A stretch of 64,000 nucleotides of DNA from contig JABAKD010000002.1 of assembly GCA_012845835.1 (NCBI GenBank), forward strand, positions 7,062,603 to 7,126,602, written 5' to 3'. Shown one piece after another: positions 38,641-48,691 of the stretch. Every line of letters starts with the position of its first letter. The first letter of the stretch is position 1. The notes beneath the pieces are model-generated. The model saw only the letters and a program-made list of their open reading frames with translations, had not been told where the DNA came from and did not search any database. The DNA is from Undaria pinnatifida (lineage: Eukaryota > Sar > Phaeophyceae > Laminariales > Alariaceae). The position numbers and the translations under genes were made by a program.

Positions 38641-41600
38641 CTGCGGAAAACGCGTACGGAGGGTTGGGGTTGGGGTAGAGGGCGGTCGGCGTTGGCGGGG
38701 GGGTTGGGATTAGAGTTGGGGTTGTGATTGGTTGGAGTGGTGGGTTGGAGTGGCGTTGGCGTTGGGCCAAAGGTTGGTTGGGGTTGGGATTGGGGTGGAG
38801 CTGGGGTTGGGGTGGTGTTGGGTTGGGTGTTGGTGTGGGGGTTGGCGGGTTAGGGTGGGGATGGGGGTTGGGGTCGGTTGGGGTGGGGTTGGCGTGGGGA
38901 TTGGTGTGGGGTTAAGGGTGGGAGTGTGGCAGACGACAAGAAACAACACGAACAAAGAACAACAATAAAACGACAACATTACAACCACCGCCAACATCAC
39001 GACAACAACTGCAGTCACAACGACCACCATTATCAACTATCAACACTGCCCCCACCCCCACCAATACCAAAGCACCATCACACCAGCCACCGCCACCACC
39101 ATACCACAACCAACACCACCATATCCACCACAAGACTAACCACAATGCCGCCACCACAACAACCACCACAACCACCATTACCCCCCCCCCCCCCCCCCAC
39201 CAGCGAGACAGAAAAATCCAGTGGACAACGCTTACCTCCATCCCCGGCTTAGCCTTGCCGCCCCTTCCCTTAGTTCGCTTGCCGCACGGCATGACGCGGA
39301 GCTCCCGACCCCTGAGCTTTACCCCCTGCACGGCCAGTGCCTGACACCACGCAAAATACAAGCGAAAAACGGTTGCATGTGCGTCGCATCATGCGCGTTC
39401 AGTCGGGAATGTTTTGGGGAATTCAACTCTCAAGCCTTACGGTAGCTGTAGCCAATCAACCATTAGAGTCAATGAATCAACGACGAAATTGATCAATGGA
39501 TCAAACACTCATGAATCAAGCAATAATTGAATCACCCCCGAGCCAAAAACAACCAGCCAAACCACGCAACCAATCTACTGCCCACCAAGCGTTTGCCATC
39601 GATTGATGCTCAGGCTGTAAATTATCGTATGACAAACGTACAGCAAAAACAAAATTTCCTAAGAAAATCGGGGAGGCTCACCGCAGCGGCCAGCGCCCTG
39701 TCAGCGAGGAGAACATAGCCGAAGCCCTTGCCGATGAGGGTGGTCTTGTCTCGGACCAGACGGACCCCTTCCACCGCCTCGCTACCGCCTTCCAGCTTAG
39801 AGCAAAACAGTTTTCGAACCTGAAGAGGAGCGGGGGGGGGAGGGGGCGACACAGTAGTATTGATAGTGGTTGAGTTTTTGGGGGTATTATGCATGGTGTT
39901 ACCAGTACACTGCTGTATTGTATTCACCAGATCTGGTAAGCATTCGTTAGCGTTGCATGTAGTGTGGAAGATGCCGACATGTCGAAGCGTCGGACTTCGC
40001 ACCAAAATGGCCCCCATTCCACTGCCTCGCTACTGTCTTCAAGCTTATTATATAAAAAAACATTCGTACCTGAAGAGGGGGGAGGGGGGGGGGGAGTGCA
40101 GTATCGCTCGGGTACAACGGGATGTTGGTGACCCCATGTTACTACTGTTGGATATCGTATCGAAACTTCTGATACACATGGTCCGGAATAAAATATGAAT
40201 TGCGAAGAACATATTCCCCAGGTTGCAGTATGACCAATTCCGGTGTAAAACAAAAAATGAAGACCCGCCCTTCGACCGAATAAAACCTAACCATTAATTA
40301 TCTAAACCCATGATCTCTTGAGTCATGAGAGAAAAAAAAACAAACACAAGACGGTTCATGCGACCCGCCTCGAACAGGGCATTTGAAGTGTATGTTTCAC
40401 AGTACCTGGTTGCACGTCAGTCATTCGGCACAACTCGGGTTCTGAATGATGAAAGAGTGTGAACATTTTATCGGACGGACCAGAGGAATATCGAAATTCG
40501 ATGTATCACAATATCGAACTTTGATATCATACTTCGAAATATCGAACTTCGATACATCGTGTGTATTGAAATATGATACTTCGAAATATCGAACTTCGAT
40601 ATATCTAAACATCGAAGTTAGACAAATCGTATCGAGCGCGTGTTGCCTTCTCCTTACCCTGGCACCCCGTGTTTGTCAGGCGGATACATCGTAGTCATAC
40701 TGAAGGAAGGGCTTCGGCATAATCGATTGATTTATCGTGTGTCGATATCGTATCGAACTCGATTCAGAACAGCTGGAATCTGCTATCTGGCGGATCGTGG
40801 GACCAACAAAAAACACGAACACAGTGCTCGCTCTTGCCCAACACATGGTCGCATGTACGTCTTGCGCTTTTGTACTAGTCCGAAACATGTTTTTTGCTGT
40901 CACTGCAGCTGCTGCCGCCGCTTCCGTCACCCTTTCTTTTCACTATCCCCTCCCTCCCATCAGCACTCGCCTCGTCCTCTCCCGCGTCCATGGGCAGGTT
41001 GCCGAGGAAGACGGACCTAGCGTGGTCGTAGTCCCCGCTCTTGGCCCTGTCCACTCGGATGCGCTTGCCCTCTACATCCGCGCCGTTCGCCAAAAGCGCC
41101 TGTTACCGCGTTCCCGCCGTTAACATGGGCAGGATCAAAACAAGTTCGGTCGGTTAGGCTATCGGTTTCTATCCCGCCAGAAACTTCCTAGAAACTGAGT
41201 CATCCCACGGTAGTAGCGGTCGGGATCGCATTTTTTTAGCCAAAAAAAGGTATACCTTGCCGGTTGAGCTACTTAAGTGAGGAACTACCGGTTAGTCATT
41301 AATCAAGTAATTTTACGAGTACAATGATTGCTTTTAGGACTAGCGCATAGAAACGTCTGGCCGGGTTGCTAGCGAACTAATTGTCTTCGAAGTCATGATT
41401 CGGGTGATATATTGAGCTAGCTCCTCGTGTTAAGAGCTGACAAACTTCTTGGAACCTGCTGCGCCCCTACATGGCGCGGGATGACTCAAATTCGGTTTCT
41501 ATTCGGTCCGAAAACGTACGGTAACAGTCGGTCAGCCTGCACTCGCGATGCGCTTGCCTCCCACATCCGCGTCGTTCGCCAACAAAGCCCTTTTGAGGAA

Positions 41601-44600
41601 GACACATACATGCAGTATGCGACACCGGTTTAAGAATCTCTTACTTCTGGTCTGGCTGAAATTCTTACGTAAGGGAGAGTGTGTCGTACACTACCCTTTG
41701 ATAAAAAATAAGCCATGTTCACATTTTCGTCTTAAATTCGAGTCTCGAATGCTTAACTGCCAAATACACCTGTTAATAATCTCTTACTTCTGGCCTGGCG
41801 GAAATTCGTATGTAAGGTAGGGCGTGTCCTACATAATTCTTAGTGCAAAAGAGGTTCTTATTTTCGTCTTAGACTCGAGTCTGAAACTCTTATCTGCCAA
41901 ATACACAAGTTAAGAATCTCCTTTTTCTGGCCTGGCTGAAATTCATATGTGAAGGTAGGGTATGCCCTACATTATTGTAGTAAAAAAGGGTTCATGTTCT
42001 TATTTTCGTCTTAAACTCGAGTCTGAAACTCATAACTGCCAAATACACCTGTCAATAATCTCTCATTTCTGGACTGGCTGAAATTCTTACGGAAGGTAGG
42101 GTGCGCCGTACACTAGTTTTTTGTAAAAAATAAGTCATGTTCTTATTTTCGTCTTAAACTCGAGTCTCGAATGCTCAACTGCCAAATACACCAATTAAGA
42201 ATCTCTTAGTTCTGGCCAGGCGGAAATTCACATGCAAGGCAGGGTATGTCTACATTATTCTTAGTGCAAAAGAGGTCATGTTCATATTTTCGTCTTAAAC
42301 TCGAGTCTGAAACTCATAACTGCAAAGTACACCAGTTAAGAATATCTGGAATTCTTATGTAAGGTAGGGTGTGCCGTACACTACTTTTTGGCAAAAAATA
42401 AGCCATGTTCTTATTTCTGTCTTAAACTCGAGTATCGAATCCTTAACTGCCAAATACACCAATTAAGGATCTCTTACTTCTGGCCAGGCGGAAATTCACA
42501 TGCAAGGCAGGGTACGTTCCTACACTATTTTTAGTGCAAAAAAGGTCATGTCCATATTTTCGTCTTAAACGCGACTCCGAAACTCTTAACTGCCAAATAC
42601 ACCAGTTAAAGAATCTCTTACTTCGGGCCTGGCTGAAATCCACATGTGAAGGTAGGGTGTGCCCTACATTATACTGCAGTAAAAAAGAGGCCAGGTTATT
42701 ATTTTCGTCTTAAAAAACTCGAGTCTGAAATTAGTGACTGCCAAATTAAGTGCAGTCGCGCGCCGTACTAAGATAGAGGTGCACTTAGTTTTAACACCAG
42801 CTCCAACGTCATCTACGGCAAACACAAGCAGACCAACGCTATAGGTCGCGGTGCTGCCGCAGTTGCGGCTGCTATTGGTGCTGGTGCTGCTGATCCTGCG
42901 GCCGGTTCTCCTGCGACCCCTGCTCCAGCTGCTACCCAAACACCTTCCTTCACCCGCTGCTACTTTGGCCACCCCGCCCAAGACTCCCCAAGCCTCCTCC
43001 GGGAGTCTTGGGCGGAGAGGGAAAAGCAGCAGCAGATGCAGGAATATATTGGGTACAGATGGAGCGGCGGTCGCAGGACAACCGGTAGCGCGATCAGCTG
43101 CAGCAGCACCACCAGTCGTAACCCTAACCCAAGAATAGCATTCCGGCGATTTTCTGATCAAGTCAAGGAGGGTTAACGCCTTTATAACTGGAAACCCTTG
43201 ATGGGAACAAATTTACTTGAAGTTATTATAGGAAGGGATTTTGGGCTCCAAAGGGGTTAAGGAGCCCCGTCATTCAGAAAACGCTTTTGGGCCGAAAAAA
43301 TCGTTGCTTGTATCGTAGCACGGATAATATCGACCAACCTTAGAATACAGAATATTAGATTTGCCTTGCATTTCAATCGTTACGGTACAGGTTGGACTCG
43401 TCGAAAGCTACTAGGTAATTCCGCCGGTTCAAGTATTATGCTGGTGCGTATTAATAGTTGGCTTTTATTAGGTCGGTAGTAGAGTAACGTAACTCCGTCA
43501 GTCACGTGTGGTGCGGACGAATGGCCTGCCTGTCCACTCGGATGCGGGGCAAGCCCGAACCTTTCACCGAGAGCGCCTTGCATTCAGACCGATACGGCGG
43601 AGACAAATATCAATTTTTCCGTTCTTTACGTCCGCAACATTCTGCCGGTTAAGTGAATGGTCGCTTTCTGTTTTAGTCGGTAACGTATGTGGCGTTTTCT
43701 TCTGCGTAGCACTGTCGGCGCTCAGTCCTTTCATACTTTTCACTCGGTCAACCCTTCAGTCACGTGATGGCGTCGACTTCAATGTGTACGTATGACAAGG
43801 CACTACTACTGTATAACAACATACCAGGTACCACAGCTGTGCTGTCTATTGCTGTCTGCGGCCGTGACCACGCAACTAAAATGATAAAATCGGTCACCTT
43901 ATCGCTCTACACAAAGTACTGGTGTGCTGACCATTAATGTGGCCGATCAAGGTCGCTCACTCTACCGCTCGAGACAATTAACAATGTACTATCGTGTTGC
44001 CAATAAATTAAAAAAAAATCCGATCCACTCTCTCTCAACTTTTTTTCTCCCGCCCTCCCTCTTTCTCGTAACTCAGATCCGGGGTCACATAGCAGCCCCC
44101 CCCCCCCCCTCCACTACGGTTGCCAATCAAATCGAAAACCCTGCCTCTCACCTTGTCGACGCTGGCCAGTTCCTTATACACCACGTACGCGTTTACGCTG
44201 CTCTTCACCTCCTTGTCGACCATGCCTCGGTTCACGCACACTTTCCTCACCAATTGCTGGAACAACAAAAGCGGCATAAAAGCAACAACGTAAAACACAA
44301 CACAACCATTTCGTAATACCACCAGTTGCTGGAACAACTGCAACACGTCTCGATTCACGAAAAAATAATCCTGGCCAACTGCTGGAACATACACTACATC
44401 AACAACAACACAAGACAACCCCTCCCCCATCAATACTGTTTCAGCCCCCCCGAAAAAGACACAAAAAAAGAACACCGAAGGCGGGAGGGAGGAAAGAGGG
44501 AATCAGGCGACAGAACCGCCGGCCTTATCCACCGCCCTCTCCTCAACCGCCACCAATGGCATCCTGACCGACCCGATAGCGCCACCACTTGAATCCAAGA

Positions 44601-47600
44601 AAGAAAACAAACAATCAAACAAACAAAAAACACTCGTGCAAAAAACCAGCACACCAAAACACATGCACAAAACAAAATGCATACAATCGAACGCCGGAAG
44701 GAAGGAAGGGGGAGACAGGGAGGGGACAGACTCGCCTGATCCCCGGCCTTGTCCACGGCCATACCCTCAACCGCCACCGACCGCAGCCTGACTGATTCGA
44801 TAGCGCCGTACTCCTTGAAACGACCTTTCACTTTCTTGGGATTGAAGGTGATCGGCAAGTTCCCCACGAAAATCGTCCGCATCTCCTTTTCCTCTTCCTG
44901 CAGCTCCTTTTTGTCCCCCTCCCCCGCTTTCGCATCCGATTTTTTCGTCGGTCTTCCATCTTTTTCGGCGTTTTCTCCTTCAATTTTGGAAGCTTCCGAG
45001 CCCCCTCCCGTCAGAAGCTGCAGGGATCCGAGACAATGAACCCAAAATCGAGAAACCAACATGACAAAAGGACAATCAGAAGAGCCGGTGCGTAAAATTG
45101 GCGGGTGACGCGGTGGCGACATGCAAAACAACAACGAGAAAAAAAAAACAAAAAAAAAACATAGAAGGCGGTGTGTAAAATTGGCACGTGGTGTTTTCAT
45201 TCTTACGGCCACAAAGACAAGCAATGGTTGAACAGGTACGCGTGGAGACGAGGCGGAGGAAGAGCGGACGATACCCCCCCCCCCGTCCAGACAAGACACG
45301 TGGACCATCGTCCGTCAACGGCAGCACGGAGGGGAAACGGGGACAACACGTGGGAACATCGTATCGGTGCTTTCCCTCCTTACTCCCCCCTCCCCCCTCC
45401 CTCCTTCCCTCCTTCTCTGCCTCCCCTGCGTACCTCTCCTCGCCCCCTTCCCCGGCTTCCTCCGTCCCATGTGTCCCTTCCTCCTTCCTCTCCTCTTTTC
45501 CCCCGACTCCTCTCTCCCCCTCACCTTCTCCCCTCCCCCCCCCCCCCCACCCCCCTCTTCCCTCCAACCCTCTTTCCTTCCTCCCCTATCTCATTTCCTC
45601 CCCTCCCCTTCTCTTCGTGGTTCCGAAATAAAAAACAAGAAGACCGTCTCACCTTGTCCCCGATACCCTGCCCTCCCTCCACCGCCACCTTCTCGTCGTC
45701 CTCCTCTTCTTCGTCTGAGCTGTCTCCGCCCTGTCCGGCGACAACGCTCTCGGGTTCACTGTCTGAATCCCTCTCCTCGTTCTCCTCCCCACTCTCCTCC
45801 TCCTCCCCTCCCTCCTCCTCATTATCATCTCCCTCATCCATACCATCCACCTTCCCTTCCCCCTCCTCCTCCTCCTCCTCGCTAAGCGCTGCCGCCGATA
45901 CCCCTCCACCACCAGAAACTGCGGCTGCCGCTGCTGCTAGTGCCGCTGCTCTCTTTTCCGCAATCTCCAATCGTTTCTGCGCTTCCAGCGTCCGCCTACC
46001 GCAAGAGCCACAAGTGGACACACACACAAAAAAAGGTCAAAAGGCGTGTTTCTTAGGGGGTTGGCTGACTGTACGCCGCCAACTAGTTACTAGTTGGCTA
46101 GGTACTACGGTGATTCCCTTGCGACAGTGCGCGGAATTCTGCAAGTTTGTATCTGACTGGTGTGCTTGCTTGTGGCCCACAAAAGTGTTTTTTTATGGAG
46201 AAATACTAAAGCCAGCTGGTTGGCTTACTTTTACAAGTCGGACAGATAAATCATCAATCCCCACTTGATGATCTAGATATTTCAGGAAGATCTGCACGGT
46301 CTAGCTCATGTTGCCAGGTGGGAGCTGTACGATCTGCACGATTTAGCACATGCTTCGGGGGCTGGATCTGTACTCCACATATACAGATCCTGCACAGCAT
46401 TTCATAACGACAGTTGTGGGATCTCCTGTAGAAGATCAAGATCGTGATCAGTCCGAGGTGTGCCTACTATTTTCCACCACCAACTAGTGTTTAGCCGTCA
46501 AGTCCGGTCAGTTCACAGGACAGTGCTAGTTTTTCTAGCCGTGGACAGCTGGGTACCCTTGACCGTGACCGAGATCGGATGGTCGCTTGCGCCGAGCATC
46601 CCAGAACAGCACAATTAAACAAAAAAACACACTTTCCGCTTGGAAAGCGACTACACAGGAGGATAGGGCCGTCCCGCGCGTCTAACGGGCGTGATACTGC
46701 TGTGTAGGTAGCACCAACAACAACAACACAAACAGCGCCCACGCCAACATCACGGACACCATCAACGCCAACAGTAACACCTACACCATCACCATCACCA
46801 ACATCAACACCACCACCACCACCACCACGACCTCGCTTCAACCAACACACCTACCACCACCAACACCTGTACCGTCGCCATCACCACCACCACCACTACT
46901 ACTACCCTTACCGATTCTCCTGCTCCTCGGCCTCCCTTTTCTTGGCCTTTTTGTTTTTCTTCTTTCCGGCGTTTGCTGCTTCCTCCTCCTCCCTCTTCTC
47001 CCTCTCACGCGCTTCCTTGGTAATGCGAAATACCTGAAATTGAGCAGGAATAAGCAAAACAAAAAAAAAGAAAAACAAACAAAAAATGGGGCTGGTTATT
47101 CACTACTCATTTTAAGAATGACTACAGCACCATGACGACAGTACGCCAAACCACCCTCAGGTTTGGACACTCGAGTCGTTTCGAGGCCGGTTCGTATGAC
47201 AGCAGTATGCGAACTATAGCCCTCAAGTTTCCACACTTCAGTTGTTTCGCCACCCTCAGGTTTGGACACTCGAGTCGTTTCGAGGCCGGTTCGTATGATA
47301 GCAGTATGCGAACTATAGCCCTCAAGTTTCCACACTTCAGTTGTTTCGAGACGAATTCTTCGGGCAGCAGTATGCCAAGCCACAAACGGTCCCCAGGTTT
47401 GCACACTAGTCATTTCGAGACCGATGCTTATGACAGCAGTATGCCTCACACCCTCAGGTTTGCAGAACATGTTTTGAGTCTCGAGTCTAACCCCAAGTGG
47501 TTCGTTTGTCCGCGACACGCTCGTTGGTGAACTTACTTGCATATGCCAGATTTGGGATATCAACAGCCAACATTCCATTATCACTGCTCGTGCCTGCGAG

Positions 47601-48691
47601 CCACCATACACCTCAAGCGTGTGCGCACGAACGAGCACTCCACCAAACCAACCGAACAAGAGAGCAAAGATCGCCACATTACCAGCACCAGAGGGTATCA
47701 TTATACCAGGTAGACATTTTCAGCTTTTGGAGCCATTGGAGTGTCGAGGACTACGAAAGGCGTTTGACTTTTGGTGCTCTTCGAACCCGCGAGCGCTGCT
47801 GTCTGTCCGTTGAGCTCCTCGTACCATTAGGACATTAGGAGTCGCCAGGACTCAGTATTTTCAAGTTTTTTTTACGTGCGGCTTTTCCTATCTGTTCCGT
47901 GCGGTTTTTTGTATCGGTTTGGTGCGGTTAACCGCACCGAACCGCACCATTGCTGCTGCTACTGGTTACCGGTGGCGGGAGCTTGCTGGTTACTTATGAG
48001 CTGATGTGCTGATGCTGTTCACGGCAGTAAATGTCTTGCCTTCAGAACTGCAAGCGCGCTTTTTGCGACATACTTGGAATTACGTATAGTTGTATAGACT
48101 AGTCTAATAGTCTGAATAATATTTAAAACCAATGGCAACAAAAGCACACACATACGCCCACAGAAGAAGCACCAACGCAAGCCGTACCTCTGCAGCGTCC
48201 GCCTCCTTGTCCACCCTCTCCCTCCTTTTGAACTTCTTGAGGTTGCTCGCAGAGAACAGAGCGTTAAGGTCCGGCGCCTCTTCTAATGGCTCCTGCTGTG
48301 CTCCTCCTCCGCTTCCTCCTGCTGCTGCTGGCCGCAAACTGTCACCCCCCTCTCCCTGCCCGACTGCCCCCATAGCTGCGGCTCCTCGTTCATCGCCACC
48401 CTCATTGCCCCCCGCAGAAGTTTGCTCGCTCTCCCCTTTATCCTTCTTCGCCTTCTTCTTCTTCTTCTTATTTTTCTTTGTTGCACTCGAAGATGGCTCT
48501 GCTGGGGTGGATTCGGCGCACTGCTGTTCCCCAGCAGAGGGCTCCTTGACGCCACTCACACCGACTGTGCCTGATACATTCTTGCTAGAAGTTGTTGCGT
48601 TTCTGTTGCCACCCTCCCCTCCTCCTCCTGATGGCCCACCGAGAAGAAGAGAGGACAACAGTCCCGGTCGATAGGCCTCCGTTTCTGGCAT
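38194..48691 (-). CDS. RBM34: RBM34/Nop12-like nucleolar RNA-binding protein, nine exons, 724 aa
   Basis: Minus-strand exons, 5'->3': 48691-48188, 47033-46912, 45995-45653, 45017-44736, 44256-44152, 41099-40971, 39819-39682, 39340-39236, 38640-38194. All joins agree in phase. The N-terminus (RPGLLSSLLLGG, then Ser/Gly/Lys-rich, KKNKKKKKKAKK) and acidic linker resemble RBM34. RRM1: RNP2 TIFVGNLP at about residue 371, RNP1-like NAYVVYKE at about 439. RRM2: SVFLGNLP at about 481, GKGFGYVLL at about 525. The C-terminal exon is RS/RG-rich. Family members are nucleolar factors of 60S ribosome assembly; here function is inferred from domain order. I start at ATG 48691 because the same frame has a stop 60 nt upstream and the peptide resembles family N-termini. 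Introns 4 and 6 have GC donors (CAG|GCGAGT, GAG|GCGAGT). Introns contain decayed copies of exons 4, 5, 6 and 7 and a 142-bp satellite array. Confidence 0.9.
38655..38920. repeat. (GGGGTT)n G-rich minisatellite
   Basis: GGGTTGGGGT units, G-rich on the plus strand and C-rich in the sense of the minus gene, directly upstream of the exon 9 acceptor. Confidence 0.9.
39236..39340 (-). CDS. RBM34: RBM34-like gene, exon 8 (end of RRM2)
   Basis: ALAVQGVKLRGRELRVMPCG then a basic KRTKGRGGKAKPG linker. The GRELRV box is the conserved last strand of RRM2. Donor GTAAGC; phase 0 at both ends. Confidence 0.88.
39682..39819 (-). CDS. RBM34: RBM34-like gene, exon 7 (RRM2 core)
   Basis: VRKLFCSKLEGG, VRLVRDKTT, GKGFGYVLL: the second helix, strand and RNP1 of RRM2. 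Acceptor CTCTTCAG, donor GTGAGC. Confidence 0.92.
39985..40076 (-). pseudogene. Decayed copy of the 5' two-thirds of RRM2 exon 7 with its acceptor
   Basis: The minus frame reads TNVFLYNKLEDSSEAVE..., parallel to VRKLFCSKLEGGSEAVE in exon 7. The acceptor CCTCTTCAG and the following G run are also duplicated. Offset from the real acceptor is about 257 bp. The copy loses similarity before RNP1. Confidence 0.85.
40971..41099 (-). CDS. RBM34: RBM34-like gene, exon 6 (end of RRM1, RNP2 of RRM2); GC donor
   Basis: NGADVEGKRIRVDRA closes RRM1 and ARSVFLGNLP opens RRM2, as in RBM34. The donor is GAG|GCGAGT; no GT lies at an in-phase alternative that keeps the RRM2 alignment. Confidence 0.92.
41265..41490 (+). 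repeat. Dispersed repeat family R5, copy 3
   Basis: GTTGAGCTACTTAAGTGAGG, ACGAGTACAATGATTG, CTTCGAAGTCATGATTCGGG and GAACCTGCTGCGCCCCTACAT match copies at 13020 and 19008. Lies in intron 5. Confidence 0.75.
41538..41600 (-). pseudogene. Decayed copy of the 5' end of RBM34-like exon 6
   Basis: Plus strand GATGCGCTTGCCTCCCACATCCGCGTCGTTCGCCA in pieces matches 41058-41092. It lies about 500 bp upstream in sense. A shorter second match (CCTGTCCACTCGGATGCG) lies near 43530-43552. Confidence 0.8.
41630..42750 (-). repeat. 142-bp tandem satellite, eight units, inside intron 5
   Basis: CTGCCAAATACACC (or a close variant) recurs at 41758, 41894, 42036, 42179, 42320, 42448, 42590 and 42738, so unit lengths are 128-148 bp. 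Each unit holds AATCTCTTACTTCTGGCC, GAAATTC, AAGGTAGGGTGTGCC(G/C)TACA and TTATTTTCGTCTTAAACTCGAGTC. Alternate units differ (CGAGTCTCGAATGCTT versus CGAGTCTGAAACTC), suggesting a dimeric higher-order repeat. Confidence 0.95.
42755..43520. other. No exon supported; R3 fragment at 43240-43325
   Basis: 42800-43140 is GCTGCTGC-rich with open frames on both strands but no splice or family support. 43240-43325 is an R3 repeat end (GGGGTTAAGGAGCCCCGTCATTC). Confidence 0.4.
44152..44256 (-). CDS. RBM34: RBM34-like gene, exon 5 (RRM1 RNP1 region)
   Basis: QLVRKVCVNRGMVDKEV then SSVNAYVVYKELASVDK. NAYVVYKE is the family-typical RNP1 variant of RRM1. Acceptor TTGTTCCAG, donor GTGAGA. Confidence 0.92.
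44290..44390 (-). pseudogene. Decayed copies of the exon 5 start with acceptor (two)
   Basis: On the minus strand TTCCAGCAGTTGGCCAGGAT...GTGAATCGAGACGTG (from about 44386) parallels TTCCAGCAATTGGTGAGGA...GTGAACCGAGGCATG of exon 5 at about 129 bp offset. A shorter TTGTTCCAGCAACTGGTGG copy lies near 44320-44340. Confidence 0.8.
44515..44594 (-). pseudogene. Decayed copy of the 3' end of RRM1 exon 4
   Basis: The minus frame reads GAIGSVRMPLVAVEERAVDKAGG, parallel to GAIESVRLRSVAVEGMAVDKAGD at the end of exon 4. It lies about 220 bp downstream of the original, inside intron 4. The GC donor is not conserved here. Confidence 0.88.
44736..45017 (-). CDS. RBM34: RBM34-like gene, exon 4 (start of RRM1); GC donor
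   Basis: LLTGGGSEASK, acidic/basic linker, then RTIFVGNLPITFNPKKVKG and RFKEYGAIESVRLRS. Acceptor CCTGCAG; donor CAG|GCGAGT. Confidence 0.92.
45653..45995 (-). CDS. RBM34: RBM34-like gene, exon 3 (acidic region)
   Basis: RTLEAQKRLEIAEKRAAALA, poly-Ala, then long Glu/Asp runs (EEEEEEGEG, DSSDEEEEDDEK) ending GIGDK. Acceptor TTGCGGTAG; donor GTGAGA. Acidic tracts are common in nucleolar factors. Confidence 0.82.
46912..47033 (-). CDS. RBM34: RBM34-like gene, exon 2 (basic region)
   Basis: VFRITKEAREREKREEEE and AGKKKNKKAKKREAEEQEN. Acceptor CTCAATTTCAG. It ends CG|GTAAGG; the split Arg codon is completed by exon 3. Confidence 0.82.
47130..47470 (-). repeat. ~50/99-bp tandem repeat in intron 1
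   Basis: CACCCTCAGGTTTGGACACTC...GTATGACAGCAGTATG alternates with CCCTCAAGTTTCCACACTTCAG. The 99-bp dimer is present twice almost identically (47152-47250, 47251-47349) with diverged 50-bp units after it. Confidence 0.9.
47880..47965. repeat. TGCGGT cluster with an 18-bp perfect palindrome
   Basis: GTGCGGTTTTTTG, then GGTGCGGTTAACCGCACC (perfect palindrome, about 47919-47936), then GAACCGCACC. Similar TGCGGT clusters lie at 60330-60490 and 60875-60965. Confidence 0.75.
48188..48691 (-). CDS. RBM34: RBM34-like gene, exon 1
   Basis: MPETEAYRPGLLSSLLLGG, Gly/Ser/Asn-rich stretch, KKNKKKKKKAKKDKGE nuclear/nucleolar-type basic run, then LNALFSASNLKKFKRRERVD; donor GAG|GTACGG. Confidence 0.82.

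Noticed and set aside
42780-43161. GCTGCTGC-rich open frames on both strands in intron 5
   Set aside because: No matching splice sites in phase with RBM34-like exons 5 and 6, which already join directly within RRM1; low complexity.
45171-46268. 365-codon plus-strand frame rich in Ser/Pro
   Set aside because: Antisense of acidic exon 3 and C-rich intron sequence; the minus strand has the phase-consistent RBM34-like exons.
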